Shown piece after piece: positions 41,155-46,147 of a stretch of 46,147 nucleotides of DNA. Numbering within the stretch: the stretch's first letter is position 1; each line of letters begins with the position of its first letter. A program made the translations under genes and the position numbers. The notes below the pieces were generated by a model. That model was not told the origin of the DNA. It saw nothing but the letters and a program-made list of their open reading frames with translations, and made no database searches. The DNA comes from a virus: the IMG/VR virus record IMGVR_UViG_3300031226_000003, positions 1 through 46,147 of that record, one strand, 5' to 3'.

Positions 41155-41352
41155 TCACGGGATGATGAGTTTACTACGCGAACTTGCCATCTCGAGGTTA
41201 TAGAGACGCTCACGCATCCCTTTGAAGTTCTCGGCGATCTTGTCCCAGGGCTTATCCGATTGATGTCGAGCCATACGCTTGGCTGCATCCTCGGCCTGTT
41301 TCAAGCCGTCGATCATGACGTAGAAGAGATCGTGTTCTTGAGGGGTGGTCAC
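41155..41352 (-). CDS. Unknown small protein (65 aa)
   Basis: Not recognised. Probably helical and charged (YVMIDGLKQAEDAAKRMARH). It starts at a GTG in GTGA overlap with the stop of the gene upstream, and lies 11 bases before the helicase ATG. Confidence 0.6.
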   Translation of the reverse strand: MTTPQEHDLFYVMIDGLKQAEDAAKRMARHQSDKPWDKIAENFKGMRERLYNLEMASSRSKLIIP

Positions 41353-41630
41353 GACGCAGGGCCTTTCTGCACGACCTTCGGCATGGCCGATTGCTGCGTG
41401 GGGTTCGGGTGCTGACGTACTTGCGCCGGCTGATCTACTGAGACAAACCGTGCGCGTTCCTGCAACACGATGCCCCGGACTTTCTCGAGCATACCGAGCA
41501 TCATGTCAAGACGAGCAACATGCTCGAAGTCTTCTTGTTGCCTAGAGTACCGAATGTCGTCGCCTCTATTGCGAGCGGACTCGGCCATCCGCTGAAGCGC
41601 AATCTCGATATCAGTTAGTCTGTCGCTCAT
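41349..41630 (-). CDS. Unknown small protein (93 aa)
   Basis: Not recognised. A helical N-terminal two-thirds (MSDRLTDIEIALQRMAESAR and on) leads to a Gln/Pro-rich flexible tail. The ATG overlaps the upstream stop (ATGA). Confidence 0.65.
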   Translation of the reverse strand: MSDRLTDIEIALQRMAESARNRGDDIRYSRQQEDFEHVARLDMMLGMLEKVRGIVLQERARFVSVDQPAQVRQHPNPTQQSAMPKVVQKGPAS

Positions 41631-41839
41631 GTGAACCTCTCAATAAAGGCTTTCGCCTCGTTGGCGTTTTGCTTCTCAACGATATGAAGAGCAATCATGA
41701 CGATAGCAGAGTTCATTTGCGTTTGCGGATGCTTGTTCATATCGAACACGAAACCTTCAAGGGCGTTTTGGATCTGGCCCTTGCTTAGTTCTGCAAGCCC
41801 ACGAAGCTTGCACCAAGCGATATGTTCTTCTCTTGTCAT
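41627..41839 (-). CDS. Unknown small protein (70 aa)
   Basis: Not recognised. It begins MTREEHIAWCKLRGLAELSK and is helical throughout. ATG 41839 overlaps the stop of the LEDLGL-tagged gene (TTATGA), which fixes this start against a longer frame to 41926 that would run inside that gene. Confidence 0.68.
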   Translation of the reverse strand: MTREEHIAWCKLRGLAELSKGQIQNALEGFVFDMNKHPQTQMNSAIVMIALHIVEKQNANEAKAFIERFT

Positions 41840-42231
41840 AAACCAAGATCCTCGAGTGAGAGTGCAACAGCGGGCTGAGCCTTTGGCTTCTCGTAGACCT
41901 TGACCGCTGCGTAGTGATCGGGCCAATCCTCAGGAACCTTCTCCTGCATAGAGACAGGACAGATGTGATAACCTTCGTACCCTATGTCTGAGCTATCTAC
42001 TAAGTCATCTAGTTCCCATGTCTTGAAGGGATAAGCACGATGGCCAGAGGTTGGAATGATCCAGCCTTCTTCATCGCCGATCATGATCTTCTCGGCAACG
42101 TCAAAGGCGGCCTCGCCTCGGACCTTGTGAAGGATTAAGTGTGTCACAGTTCTCTCCTTGCATTTACCTCTGGCCACGCACTCAGGTGATATCCAATCAG
42201 CAATCTGACAGGAGCACCTGAAGTGCTTCAT
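41836..42231 (-). CDS. LEDLGL-tagged protein with Cys-rich N-terminus (131 aa)
   Basis: Not recognised. The N-terminus MKHFRCSCQIADWISPEC, then VARGKC, offers four cysteines for metal binding. A mixed middle (GDEEGWIIPTSGHRAYPFK) and a flexible KPKAQPAVA linker lead to the terminal LSLEDLGL. ATG 42231 overlaps the stop of the 25-residue microprotein (ATGA). An internal GTG at 42147 has a better ribosome site (AAGGAGAGAACT) and could give a 103-residue form without the cysteines. Confidence 0.7.
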   Translation of the reverse strand: MKHFRCSCQIADWISPECVARGKCKERTVTHLILHKVRGEAAFDVAEKIMIGDEEGWIIPTSGHRAYPFKTWELDDLVDSSDIGYEGYHICPVSMQEKVPEDWPDHYAAVKVYEKPKAQPAVALSLEDLGL

Positions 42232-42305
42232 CGGATTGGCACCTGACAGTGGGTTAGAACGAGAAAGAGAAAGGCACAAATGCCTATGATTATCAGCCGC
42301 TTCAT
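42228..42305 (-). CDS. 25-aa membrane microprotein, lipobox-like
   Basis: The peptide begins MKRLIIIGICAFLFLVLTHC and ends QVPIR. Basic start, hydrophobic core and LTHC-Q resemble a short signal or lipoprotein sequence, although the lipobox is imperfect and little would remain after cleavage. Its ATG and its stop each overlap the neighbouring genes by four bases, which is strong evidence for translation. Confidence 0.55.
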   Translation of the reverse strand: MKRLIIIGICAFLFLVLTHCQVPIR

Positions 42306-42547
42306 GGCTTCATCCTTGTCGAGTGAAAGATGGCCATGAAGTTACAGCCGTTCTTCTGGATATCAGTGACTGCAGGGCACGCATTGCAGGTGCCGCTTTG
42401 GTGAAAGGTGTTTGGGGTCTCGATGGTCAGGCGATTGCCACAACCAATACAAGTGAACTTTTGATAGACAGTGCCGCCCGTGGCAATAACCACCTCAGCA
42501 GCTGCGACAGCCTCCTCGAAGGACCAGTCCTTAAACTCTTCTGTCAT
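42302..42547 (-). CDS. Small zinc-ribbon protein (81 aa)
   Basis: After an acidic helical start (TEEFKDWSFEEAVAAAEVV), two CxxC pairs (FTCIGCGNRL and GTCNACPAVT, 18 residues apart) form a likely zinc ribbon. A further cysteine follows in KNGCNFMAIFH. Function is unknown; such proteins often bind nucleic acid or other proteins. Linked by ATGA overlaps on both sides. Confidence 0.72.
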   Translation of the reverse strand: MTEEFKDWSFEEAVAAAEVVIATGGTVYQKFTCIGCGNRLTIETPNTFHQSGTCNACPAVTDIQKNGCNFMAIFHSTRMKP

Positions 42548-42888
42548 AGGCCCAAGTCCTCTAGGGTTAGCTCGCCAACCTTCTGGGGCTTGACAGTGCT
42601 GCGCCGCATTAGCTTGAGCATTTCGTCGATGTCATACTGGACCGGATCGCCCTTGCTGCCGATCGTTGACTTCTGGTTCTCACGAGCCATCTGAGCGCGG
42701 TCGCGGAGCAAGTTCAGGATGAACTGCCAGCCCGTTTGACTGGAAGAGTTCTTGACAACGTGGCAGCGATCCAGCGGAATGACCTTGGTGCTTGCACGTT
42801 CATCGCCAACTGGCGGAACGCCGATCATCAAGCGATCGCCAACAAGCCAAATGCTGACGGCACAAGCCGGAAGTGGATAGTCACGCAT
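42544..42888 (-). CDS. LEDLGL-tagged protein (114 aa)
   Basis: Not recognised. The first half looks strand-rich (AVSIWLVGDRLMIGVPPVGD), the second helical (FILNLLRDRAQMA, YDIDEMLKLMRR), then a VKPQKVGE linker and the tail LTLEDLGL. A serine in the other tagged proteins is threonine here. It overlaps the gene upstream by eight bases and the zinc-ribbon gene by four. Confidence 0.75.
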   Translation of the reverse strand: MRDYPLPACAVSIWLVGDRLMIGVPPVGDERASTKVIPLDRCHVVKNSSSQTGWQFILNLLRDRAQMARENQKSTIGSKGDPVQYDIDEMLKLMRRSTVKPQKVGELTLEDLGL

Positions 42889-43108
42889 TGAGAATGTCCC
42901 CCATTGGCAGGCAGCTTTCGTACTCTTCCTTGGTGATCTCGGTCAAGGACAGGATCACTCCAGGCTCAAAGCCATAGGCTCGAGCATCGTCGATCAGATA
43001 TTCCTTGGCAAGGTCGAGTGTGCTGGCTTGTGTGACACAGGTCACAGTGGTGAATACCCCCTGTGCCCCAGCTTTCCTCAATTCCATCTTAGCCTTGATC
43101 CATCGCAT
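42881..43108 (-). CDS. Unknown small protein, first gene of this minus operon (75 aa)
   Basis: Not recognised. It begins MRWIKAKMELRKAGAQGVFT and shows alternating strands and helices, with two cysteines. It is the first minus gene after the divergent control region. The minus-strand promoter is not clear: a TATGAT lies near 43155, without a good -35. Confidence 0.68.
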   Translation of the reverse strand: MRWIKAKMELRKAGAQGVFTTVTCVTQASTLDLAKEYLIDDARAYGFEPGVILSLTEITKEEYESCLPMGDILNA

Positions 43109-43215
43109 GAGAGCCCCTTATATCCTTATCGCCTGTTGACCCATTGTCCACTCGTTACGGGCTCTAGTTTATCATATCTGGCGTTCGTTGTCCTCTACTG
43201 AATGTAAAATAATGG

Positions 43216-43244
43216 TTGCTTGCTGCGTGCCGATGTGATATACT
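43216..43244 (+). promoter_or_regulatory. Sigma70-type plus-strand promoter
   Basis: TTGCTT (43216-43221) and TATACT (43239-43244) are 17 bases apart, 37 bases upstream of the ATG at 43281. It serves only the single plus-strand gene that follows. Confidence 0.72.
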
Positions 43245-43280
43245 CTAACCATAGTTCAGTCCAACCACGGAGACTTGGTC

Positions 43281-43562
43281 ATGGGCAAGACAGTATTTGA
43301 TCCGGCAACGCCAGGGCAAAAGGAAATTGGAGGCGGCTCTGCTCCGAAGATTGATGGTGGAGTGCAGGCGCACGCTCCAAAGGAGCAGGACGCAATGTCC
43401 TGTGTTGGTCACATCACGCCGCAAGTGGCGAAGACGTATAAGTACTCGGACGACTATGCGCCTGTTGATATGACAAAGAAGACCGTGCATCATGCTGGTG
43501 GCTTGCAGCCGGCTGACGGGGTCTTGCGGCCTGGTGTGCGTTCAGCACGAAGCGGGCGCTGA
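43281..43562 (+). CDS. Lone plus-strand gene of unknown function (93 aa)
   Basis: Not recognised. This is the only plus-strand gene in the minus-strand early half. It has its own promoter, a CGGAG ribosome site, and a palindromic element plus terminator after its stop, so it is a self-contained cassette (moron-like). The protein is Gly- and Lys-rich, apparently poorly ordered (TPGQKEIGGGSAPKIDGGVQ), ends in a basic RPGVRSARSGR and has a single cysteine. It may be expressed independently of the lytic programme. Confidence 0.75.
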   Translation: MGKTVFDPATPGQKEIGGGSAPKIDGGVQAHAPKEQDAMSCVGHITPQVAKTYKYSDDYAPVDMTKKTVHHAGGLQPADGVLRPGVRSARSGR

Positions 43563-43568
43563 GTTTCC

Positions 43569-43597
43569 ATATATCATTCTTCGGGAATGAGTATATA
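43569..43597. promoter_or_regulatory. ATATATCATT palindromic element, copy 4
   Basis: ATATATCATTC and GAATGAGTATATA form the clearest copy: a 6-bp inner stem around TTCGG, one bulged G, then five more pairs. It begins six bases after the stop of the lone plus-strand gene and 16 bases before a terminator hairpin. Confidence 0.65.
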
Positions 43598-43613
43598 CGA
43601 ACTCAAAAAGAAA

Positions 43614-43631
43614 GGGAGCCTTTTGGCTCCC
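43614..43631. terminator. Bidirectional terminator
   Basis: GGGAGCC and GGCTCCC form a 7-bp stem around TTTT. On the minus strand it is followed by TTTCTTTTTGAG, a strong signal for transcripts from 44-46 kb; on the plus strand a weaker T-rich stretch follows and can end the lone gene. Confidence 0.82.
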
Positions 43632-43638
43632 CTAAGTC

Positions 43639-43818
43639 TTATTTGCCTTGGCCAATCAGTGGAGGGTCGTGAAAGACCTTGGTATGGAAAGTCCAGTCCT
43701 TGAGCCAAGTTTCCAATTTCTCAGCGGTGTCCTTTCTGTTGCAGCGTACATTCACAATTACGTCAGCGGATGGTGGAAGTAAAGCTACTACGAGCCATTC
43801 GCTAAGGTCAACTAACAT
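43639..43818 (-). CDS. Unknown small protein (59 aa)
   Basis: Not recognised. GAGGAGGAAACG precedes ATG 43818. The chain begins MLVDLSEWLVVALLPPSADV, with a mixed strand-helix pattern and one cysteine, and ends LIGQGK. It is the last gene before the terminator. Confidence 0.65.
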   Translation of the reverse strand: MLVDLSEWLVVALLPPSADVIVNVRCNRKDTAEKLETWLKDWTFHTKVFHDPPLIGQGK

Positions 43819-43828
43819 CGTTTCCTCC

Positions 43829-43930
43829 TCATCCGAGTTCGGGTACTCCGTAAACCCACATAAACCAGCCCATCATGATCCAGATCAGCACGATCACGAC
43901 GGCTGCTTCCAAGTCAAAGGGCCGGATCAT
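43829..43930 (-). CDS. 33-aa single-helix membrane microprotein
   Basis: The peptide begins MIRPFDLEAAVVIVLIWIMM and ends WVYGVPELG, with one hydrophobic helix (about 9-29). AAGGAGTGGGGA precedes the ATG, which overlaps the upstream stop (ATGA). Function unknown. Confidence 0.62.
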   Translation of the reverse strand: MIRPFDLEAAVVIVLIWIMMGWFMWVYGVPELG

Positions 43931-44136
43931 TCCCCACTCCTTGCGATTTCACGCAGGCTGGTGTTGACCGCACGTCCAGGGCCAGTGCGCCAGCGGGCTG
44001 TGTTCGAGAGAAGATAGAGGGCCTGTGTGGCATGGGCATCTGCGCCCATCTCGAGGCCGCGCTTTGCATATGCCCTCGCATACCCGTTCGGGCAATGCTT
44101 GAGTATAAGCCTGCAGCATTGTTCAAAGCTGAGCAT
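43927..44136 (-). CDS. Unknown small protein (69 aa)
   Basis: Not recognised. It begins MLSFEQCCRLILKHCPNGYA, with three cysteines in the first 15 residues, and has an ALYLLSNTARWRTGPGRAVN segment. ATG 44136 sits seven bases after GAGGAG; ATGs at 44142 and a start at 44154 are less well spaced. Confidence 0.62.
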   Translation of the reverse strand: MLSFEQCCRLILKHCPNGYARAYAKRGLEMGADAHATQALYLLSNTARWRTGPGRAVNTSLREIARSGE

Positions 44137-44389
44137 CGTCATGCTCCTCAACAAAGTCGTCGGTCTCCTTGACGAAGTTGATCATCGCCGGGACGCTGTT
44201 GATGGCGGTGACGAAGTTCGCGGCGAAGCGCTCCTCTTCAGTGTTGTCCCCTCGATTGAGTGTCTCGAAGAACAACGTGACCTTGAGGTCCTCGGCCTCG
44301 TTGTACGATTTGAAGTGGAGTTCAACCCAAGCGCTGCCAGCCTTAGCAGTTCGGGCGCTTATGCTGAAGATCCTGTGGATGCTAATCAC
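44123..44389 (-). CDS. Unknown small protein (88 aa)
   Basis: Not recognised. Strand-rich start (AWVELHFKSYNEAEDLKVTL) followed by helices and an acidic end (DDFVEEHDDAQL). It starts at a GTG in GTGA overlap with the upstream stop. Confidence 0.65.
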   Translation of the reverse strand: MISIHRIFSISARTAKAGSAWVELHFKSYNEAEDLKVTLFFETLNRGDNTEEERFAANFVTAINSVPAMINFVKETDDFVEEHDDAQL

Positions 44390-44586
44390 TGCTTATCTCC
44401 ATATGTAAAGGGCCTTGGACAAGCATCGAAGACCTTGATATCTTCGATACCGAGGATGGTGAAGCCCGGTTGCCGCTCTTTCAGCAACCGGTACTCCGTG
44501 TAGGCGGAGAATGCCTCGACCTCTTCGGGCTTGAGCCCATAGGTGCCAAGGAACTCTCCGCGATAGTAGATCTGATATCGAGTCAT
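44386..44586 (-). CDS. Unknown small protein (66 aa)
   Basis: Not recognised. It begins MTRYQIYYRGEFLGTYGLKP and looks like a small alpha-beta fold. The ATG overlaps the stop of the 56-residue gene upstream (ATGA). Confidence 0.65.
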   Translation of the reverse strand: MTRYQIYYRGEFLGTYGLKPEEVEAFSAYTEYRLLKERQPGFTILGIEDIKVFDACPRPFTYGDKQ

Positions 44587-44753
44587 ATCACTTGCTTCTC
44601 GATGCGAACGTCGAGGTAAGTGTTATCGTCGAGTTCGATATCGAAGAAGTGCCTCGAAATATCGAGGGCCTCTTCTCTAGTGTCGCAGAAGATAATCGCA
44701 CCCCAGCTTTGGGAGCGACTTGTTCTGCATTTGACGAGGTATCGTTCGGTCAT
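44583..44753 (-). CDS. Unknown small protein (56 aa)
   Basis: Not recognised. The chain begins MTERYLVKCRTSRSQSWGAI and continues with IIFCDTREEALDISRHFFDI, then ends RIEKQVI, an alpha-beta pattern. It is chained by ATGA overlaps to the genes on both sides, which is the main evidence that it is translated. Confidence 0.65.
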   Translation of the reverse strand: MTERYLVKCRTSRSQSWGAIIFCDTREEALDISRHFFDIELDDNTYLDVRIEKQVI

Positions 44754-45466
44754 GACATCCTCAGATTGTAAGCCTTACGGCTGCTTACGAAGTCGTGGTC
44801 AGCATTTACGAAAACCGGAGCGATCCATACGGGCTTAACATACTGGAACCCCGGCCCATAGTGCTGATTGCGAATGTGGCCTCGCCGCAAGTGCGGGGCC
44901 TTTGGTTTTCCCTCTTTAACTGTGTGATCGTCCTCCTCTAAGTTTTGCGGTACACTGATTGTCGTAACGTACTCGAAGCGCTTAACACCAATCTTGTGCT
45001 TCGTGCCGATGCCGAGGCTTGCGAGTTTGTTGTGCTTGGTTTCTTTCCGAGCATTGCGTGTTGCAAGCAAGCAAATCAAGAGATCGGTTAGGCTCTCTTG
45101 GCAATGGACGAGGTCGCGTTGGTCCATAGACCAACTGTGCTTCACAGGCCCATCGCACACGATGCGACAGTGTGCGGGCTCACCAAGTAAGTTGATATTG
45201 GTGAACTCGATGTAGAAGTACTCGGGAAAGTCCAAGTGCCATCGGCCATCGCGGCCGAGCTTTAAGTTCATGCCCCAATCCTTGCGGCTGTGGTCCAAAG
45301 CATCGTCCATAAGGACCGCATACTTGTTCGGGAGTTGCAAGGACACTCGATCGTAGGGCAAATGGTAGAGGCCGAGGGCTTTTAAGCCCTCAACCGTTGC
45401 GGTGACTTCTTCGTCCGACACAGCGTCGATCGCGTCGGCACCAAGGATGAACAGGTGCTGTTTCAT
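44750..45466 (-). CDS. Conserved phage protein of unknown function (238 aa)
   Basis: The C-terminal PHLRRGHIRNQHYGPGFQYV, followed by a KPVWIAPVFVNAD segment, is a pattern I recall from conserved proteins in many unrelated phages, with no established role. The middle has a helical LTDLLICLLATRNARKETKH stretch. ATG 45466 is preceded by GGTGAACAG; a TTG at 45493 would add nine residues. It is the largest protein of the right-end early block. Confidence 0.75.
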   Translation of the reverse strand: MKQHLFILGADAIDAVSDEEVTATVEGLKALGLYHLPYDRVSLQLPNKYAVLMDDALDHSRKDWGMNLKLGRDGRWHLDFPEYFYIEFTNINLLGEPAHCRIVCDGPVKHSWSMDQRDLVHCQESLTDLLICLLATRNARKETKHNKLASLGIGTKHKIGVKRFEYVTTISVPQNLEEDDHTVKEGKPKAPHLRRGHIRNQHYGPGFQYVKPVWIAPVFVNADHDFVSSRKAYNLRMS

Positions 45467-45470
45467 CTGT

Positions 45471-45653
45471 TCACCAATACAACGAGGTCTCAAGCCGAGG
45501 GCCTGGCCACAATAGCGAGGACTCGACGTGCGGAACCGCTGGCGTTGGTTCGAAGAAGTTCTTGGTTTGCGCGACCCACACCCAAGTGACAGCCGCGACC
45601 ATAAACCAGGAGTAGACCCACACGATCCAGAAGATCGACCACTTCTTACTCAT
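45471..45653 (-). CDS. Single-helix membrane protein (60 aa)
   Basis: MSKKWSIFWIVWVYSWFMVA opens a tryptophan-rich transmembrane helix (about 5-28), followed by a 30-residue tail outside the membrane. ATG 45653 lies in ATGAGTAA with the upstream stop. Function unknown. Confidence 0.65.
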   Translation of the reverse strand: MSKKWSIFWIVWVYSWFMVAAVTWVWVAQTKNFFEPTPAVPHVESSLLWPGPRLETSLYW

Positions 45654-45864
45654 GGTTTGCCTCAATCCAAGCGGTTAGGTCCGCGATTGCCTGAGCGTAT
45701 TGCCCGCGCTTATAGGCCTTGCCCGTGATGGCGCTTGCGGCATTGAGCATATTCTTGGGTGTCCAAGCGGTGTTGGGCTTGAGGCCCGTCTTGGTATAAA
45801 GCTCAATGCCCTTTCGAAGGACAATTGCTTGGTAGAGCTTTATCCCTGGTCCAGTGATTATCAT
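45646..45864 (-). CDS. Unknown early protein (72 aa)
   Basis: Not recognised. It begins MIITGPGIKLYQAIVLRKGI and has a basic helical middle (KNMLNAASAITGKAYKRGQY). The leader AACCGAAAGGCTCTA directly before the ATG is identical to that of the gene at 1302, so the two may share translational control. Confidence 0.65.
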   Translation of the reverse strand: MIITGPGIKLYQAIVLRKGIELYTKTGLKPNTAWTPKNMLNAASAITGKAYKRGQYAQAIADLTAWIEANHE

Positions 45865-45906
45865 CTTTAGAGCCTTTCGGTTTTGAAGCCACAACGACTT
45901 CGGAAA

Positions 45907-45922
45907 GGGGCGCAAGCGCCCC
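45907..45922 (-). terminator. Hairpin between the first two early genes
   Basis: GGGGCGC and GCGCCCC are adjacent inverted arms. On the minus strand only TTTCC follows, so it is more likely an attenuator or RNA stabiliser after the first early gene than a full terminator. Confidence 0.55.
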
Positions 45923-45934
45923 AGACCGAAAGCG

Positions 45935-46147
45935 TTAGCGGTCGCTCCAGCCACGAAAGAAGTTGGACCCGAGGTGGATGGTGAAGAGGCCTGCCATATC
46001 GGCCATTTCGAAGACTGCGTATTGGTCGTCACTGCGGTCGCGTAAGATCGCAATCACTGTGCCAATCAAGAGTCCTTCATTGGCGTATTCGCGCCCGAAG
46101 AACTCGGACTCGACTAAGATACTGTGTGGTATGAATATGCTGGTTGC
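45935..46147 (-). CDS. First early gene, 3' part (gene crosses the circular join)
   Basis: The frame is open at the right edge and continues at the left edge to the ATG at 47-49. The complete protein would have 71 residues, beginning M-ATSIFIPHSILVESEFFG, followed by REYANEGLLIGTVIAILRDR, and ending FFRGWSDR. It is a compact strand-rich protein without recognised family. It lies directly after the strongest early promoter and is therefore probably one of the first and most abundant products in infection, a place where phages often keep host-takeover proteins (inference). Confidence 0.75.
   Translation of the reverse strand, partial: ATSIFIPHSILVESEFFGREYANEGLLIGTVIAILRDRSDDQYAVFEMADMAGLFTIHLGSNFFRGWSDR
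46122..46147. repeat. Terminal overlap, right copy
   Basis: These are the 26 bases identical to positions 21-46. Joining 46147 to 47 restores an intact early gene with promoter and start codon. Confidence 0.9.

Noticed and set aside
1-46147. tRNA genes, integrase and attachment sites
   Set aside because: No cloverleaf with T-loop sequence, recombinase motif or att-like repeat pair was seen by eye; a tRNA search program could still find a missed one.

Overview
The window looks like an essentially complete genome of a podovirus-type tailed phage. A 26-bp identity links positions 21-46 to the last 26 bases, and one early gene (its ATG at 47-49) reads across the join, so the molecule was assembled as a circle or is terminally redundant (about 46.1 kb). 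The host is probably a Gram-negative bacterium: promoters are sigma70-like, Shine-Dalgarno sites are strong, one protein has a Sec signal peptide, and the lysis gene is an amidase. No integrase, repressor of the CI type or phage RNA polymerase was seen, so a lytic phage relying on host RNA polymerase is the simplest reading. The host genus cannot be told from the sequence.

Layout. From about 1.8 to 28.9 kb the plus strand carries one late operon from a TTGACA-N17-TACGCT promoter: terminase subunits, a HExxH protein, three small HGCGS-type paralogues, portal, Bbp19-like protein, scaffold, capsid, cement protein, a secreted-looking protein, a tail fibre with an internal duplication, T7-type tail tubular proteins A and B, three internal virion (ejection) proteins, an amidase, a membrane protein and a holin candidate. 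From 46 kb down to 29 kb, and in a separate block at 1.3-0.5 kb, the minus strand carries early and replication genes: a UvrD-like helicase, a Cas4/AddB-type Fe-S nuclease, a Sak4-like recombinase, a ParB-methyltransferase fusion, a UDG-exonuclease, a separate family A polymerase and a DUF3987-like ATPase, with many tiny genes chained by ATGA/GTGA overlaps. The two arms converge on a hairpin at 28.93-28.98 kb. One lone plus-strand gene with its own promoter sits at 43.3 kb.

Most notable: (1) four otherwise unrelated early proteins end in exactly LEDLGL (S/T before it), with different codons each time, which points to a shared C-terminal docking or sorting peptide; (2) the polymerase is split at the exonuclease/polymerase boundary and a two-helix membrane miniprotein gene sits in the split; (3) four copies of an imperfect palindrome built from ATATATCATT half-sites, plus ATATATACC/GTATATACC sites beside promoters, suggest a phage-wide regulon; (4) the terminase upstream region holds iterated repeats and a near-ideal G-quadruplex motif; (5) several membrane microproteins of 25-60 residues lie in the early operons.
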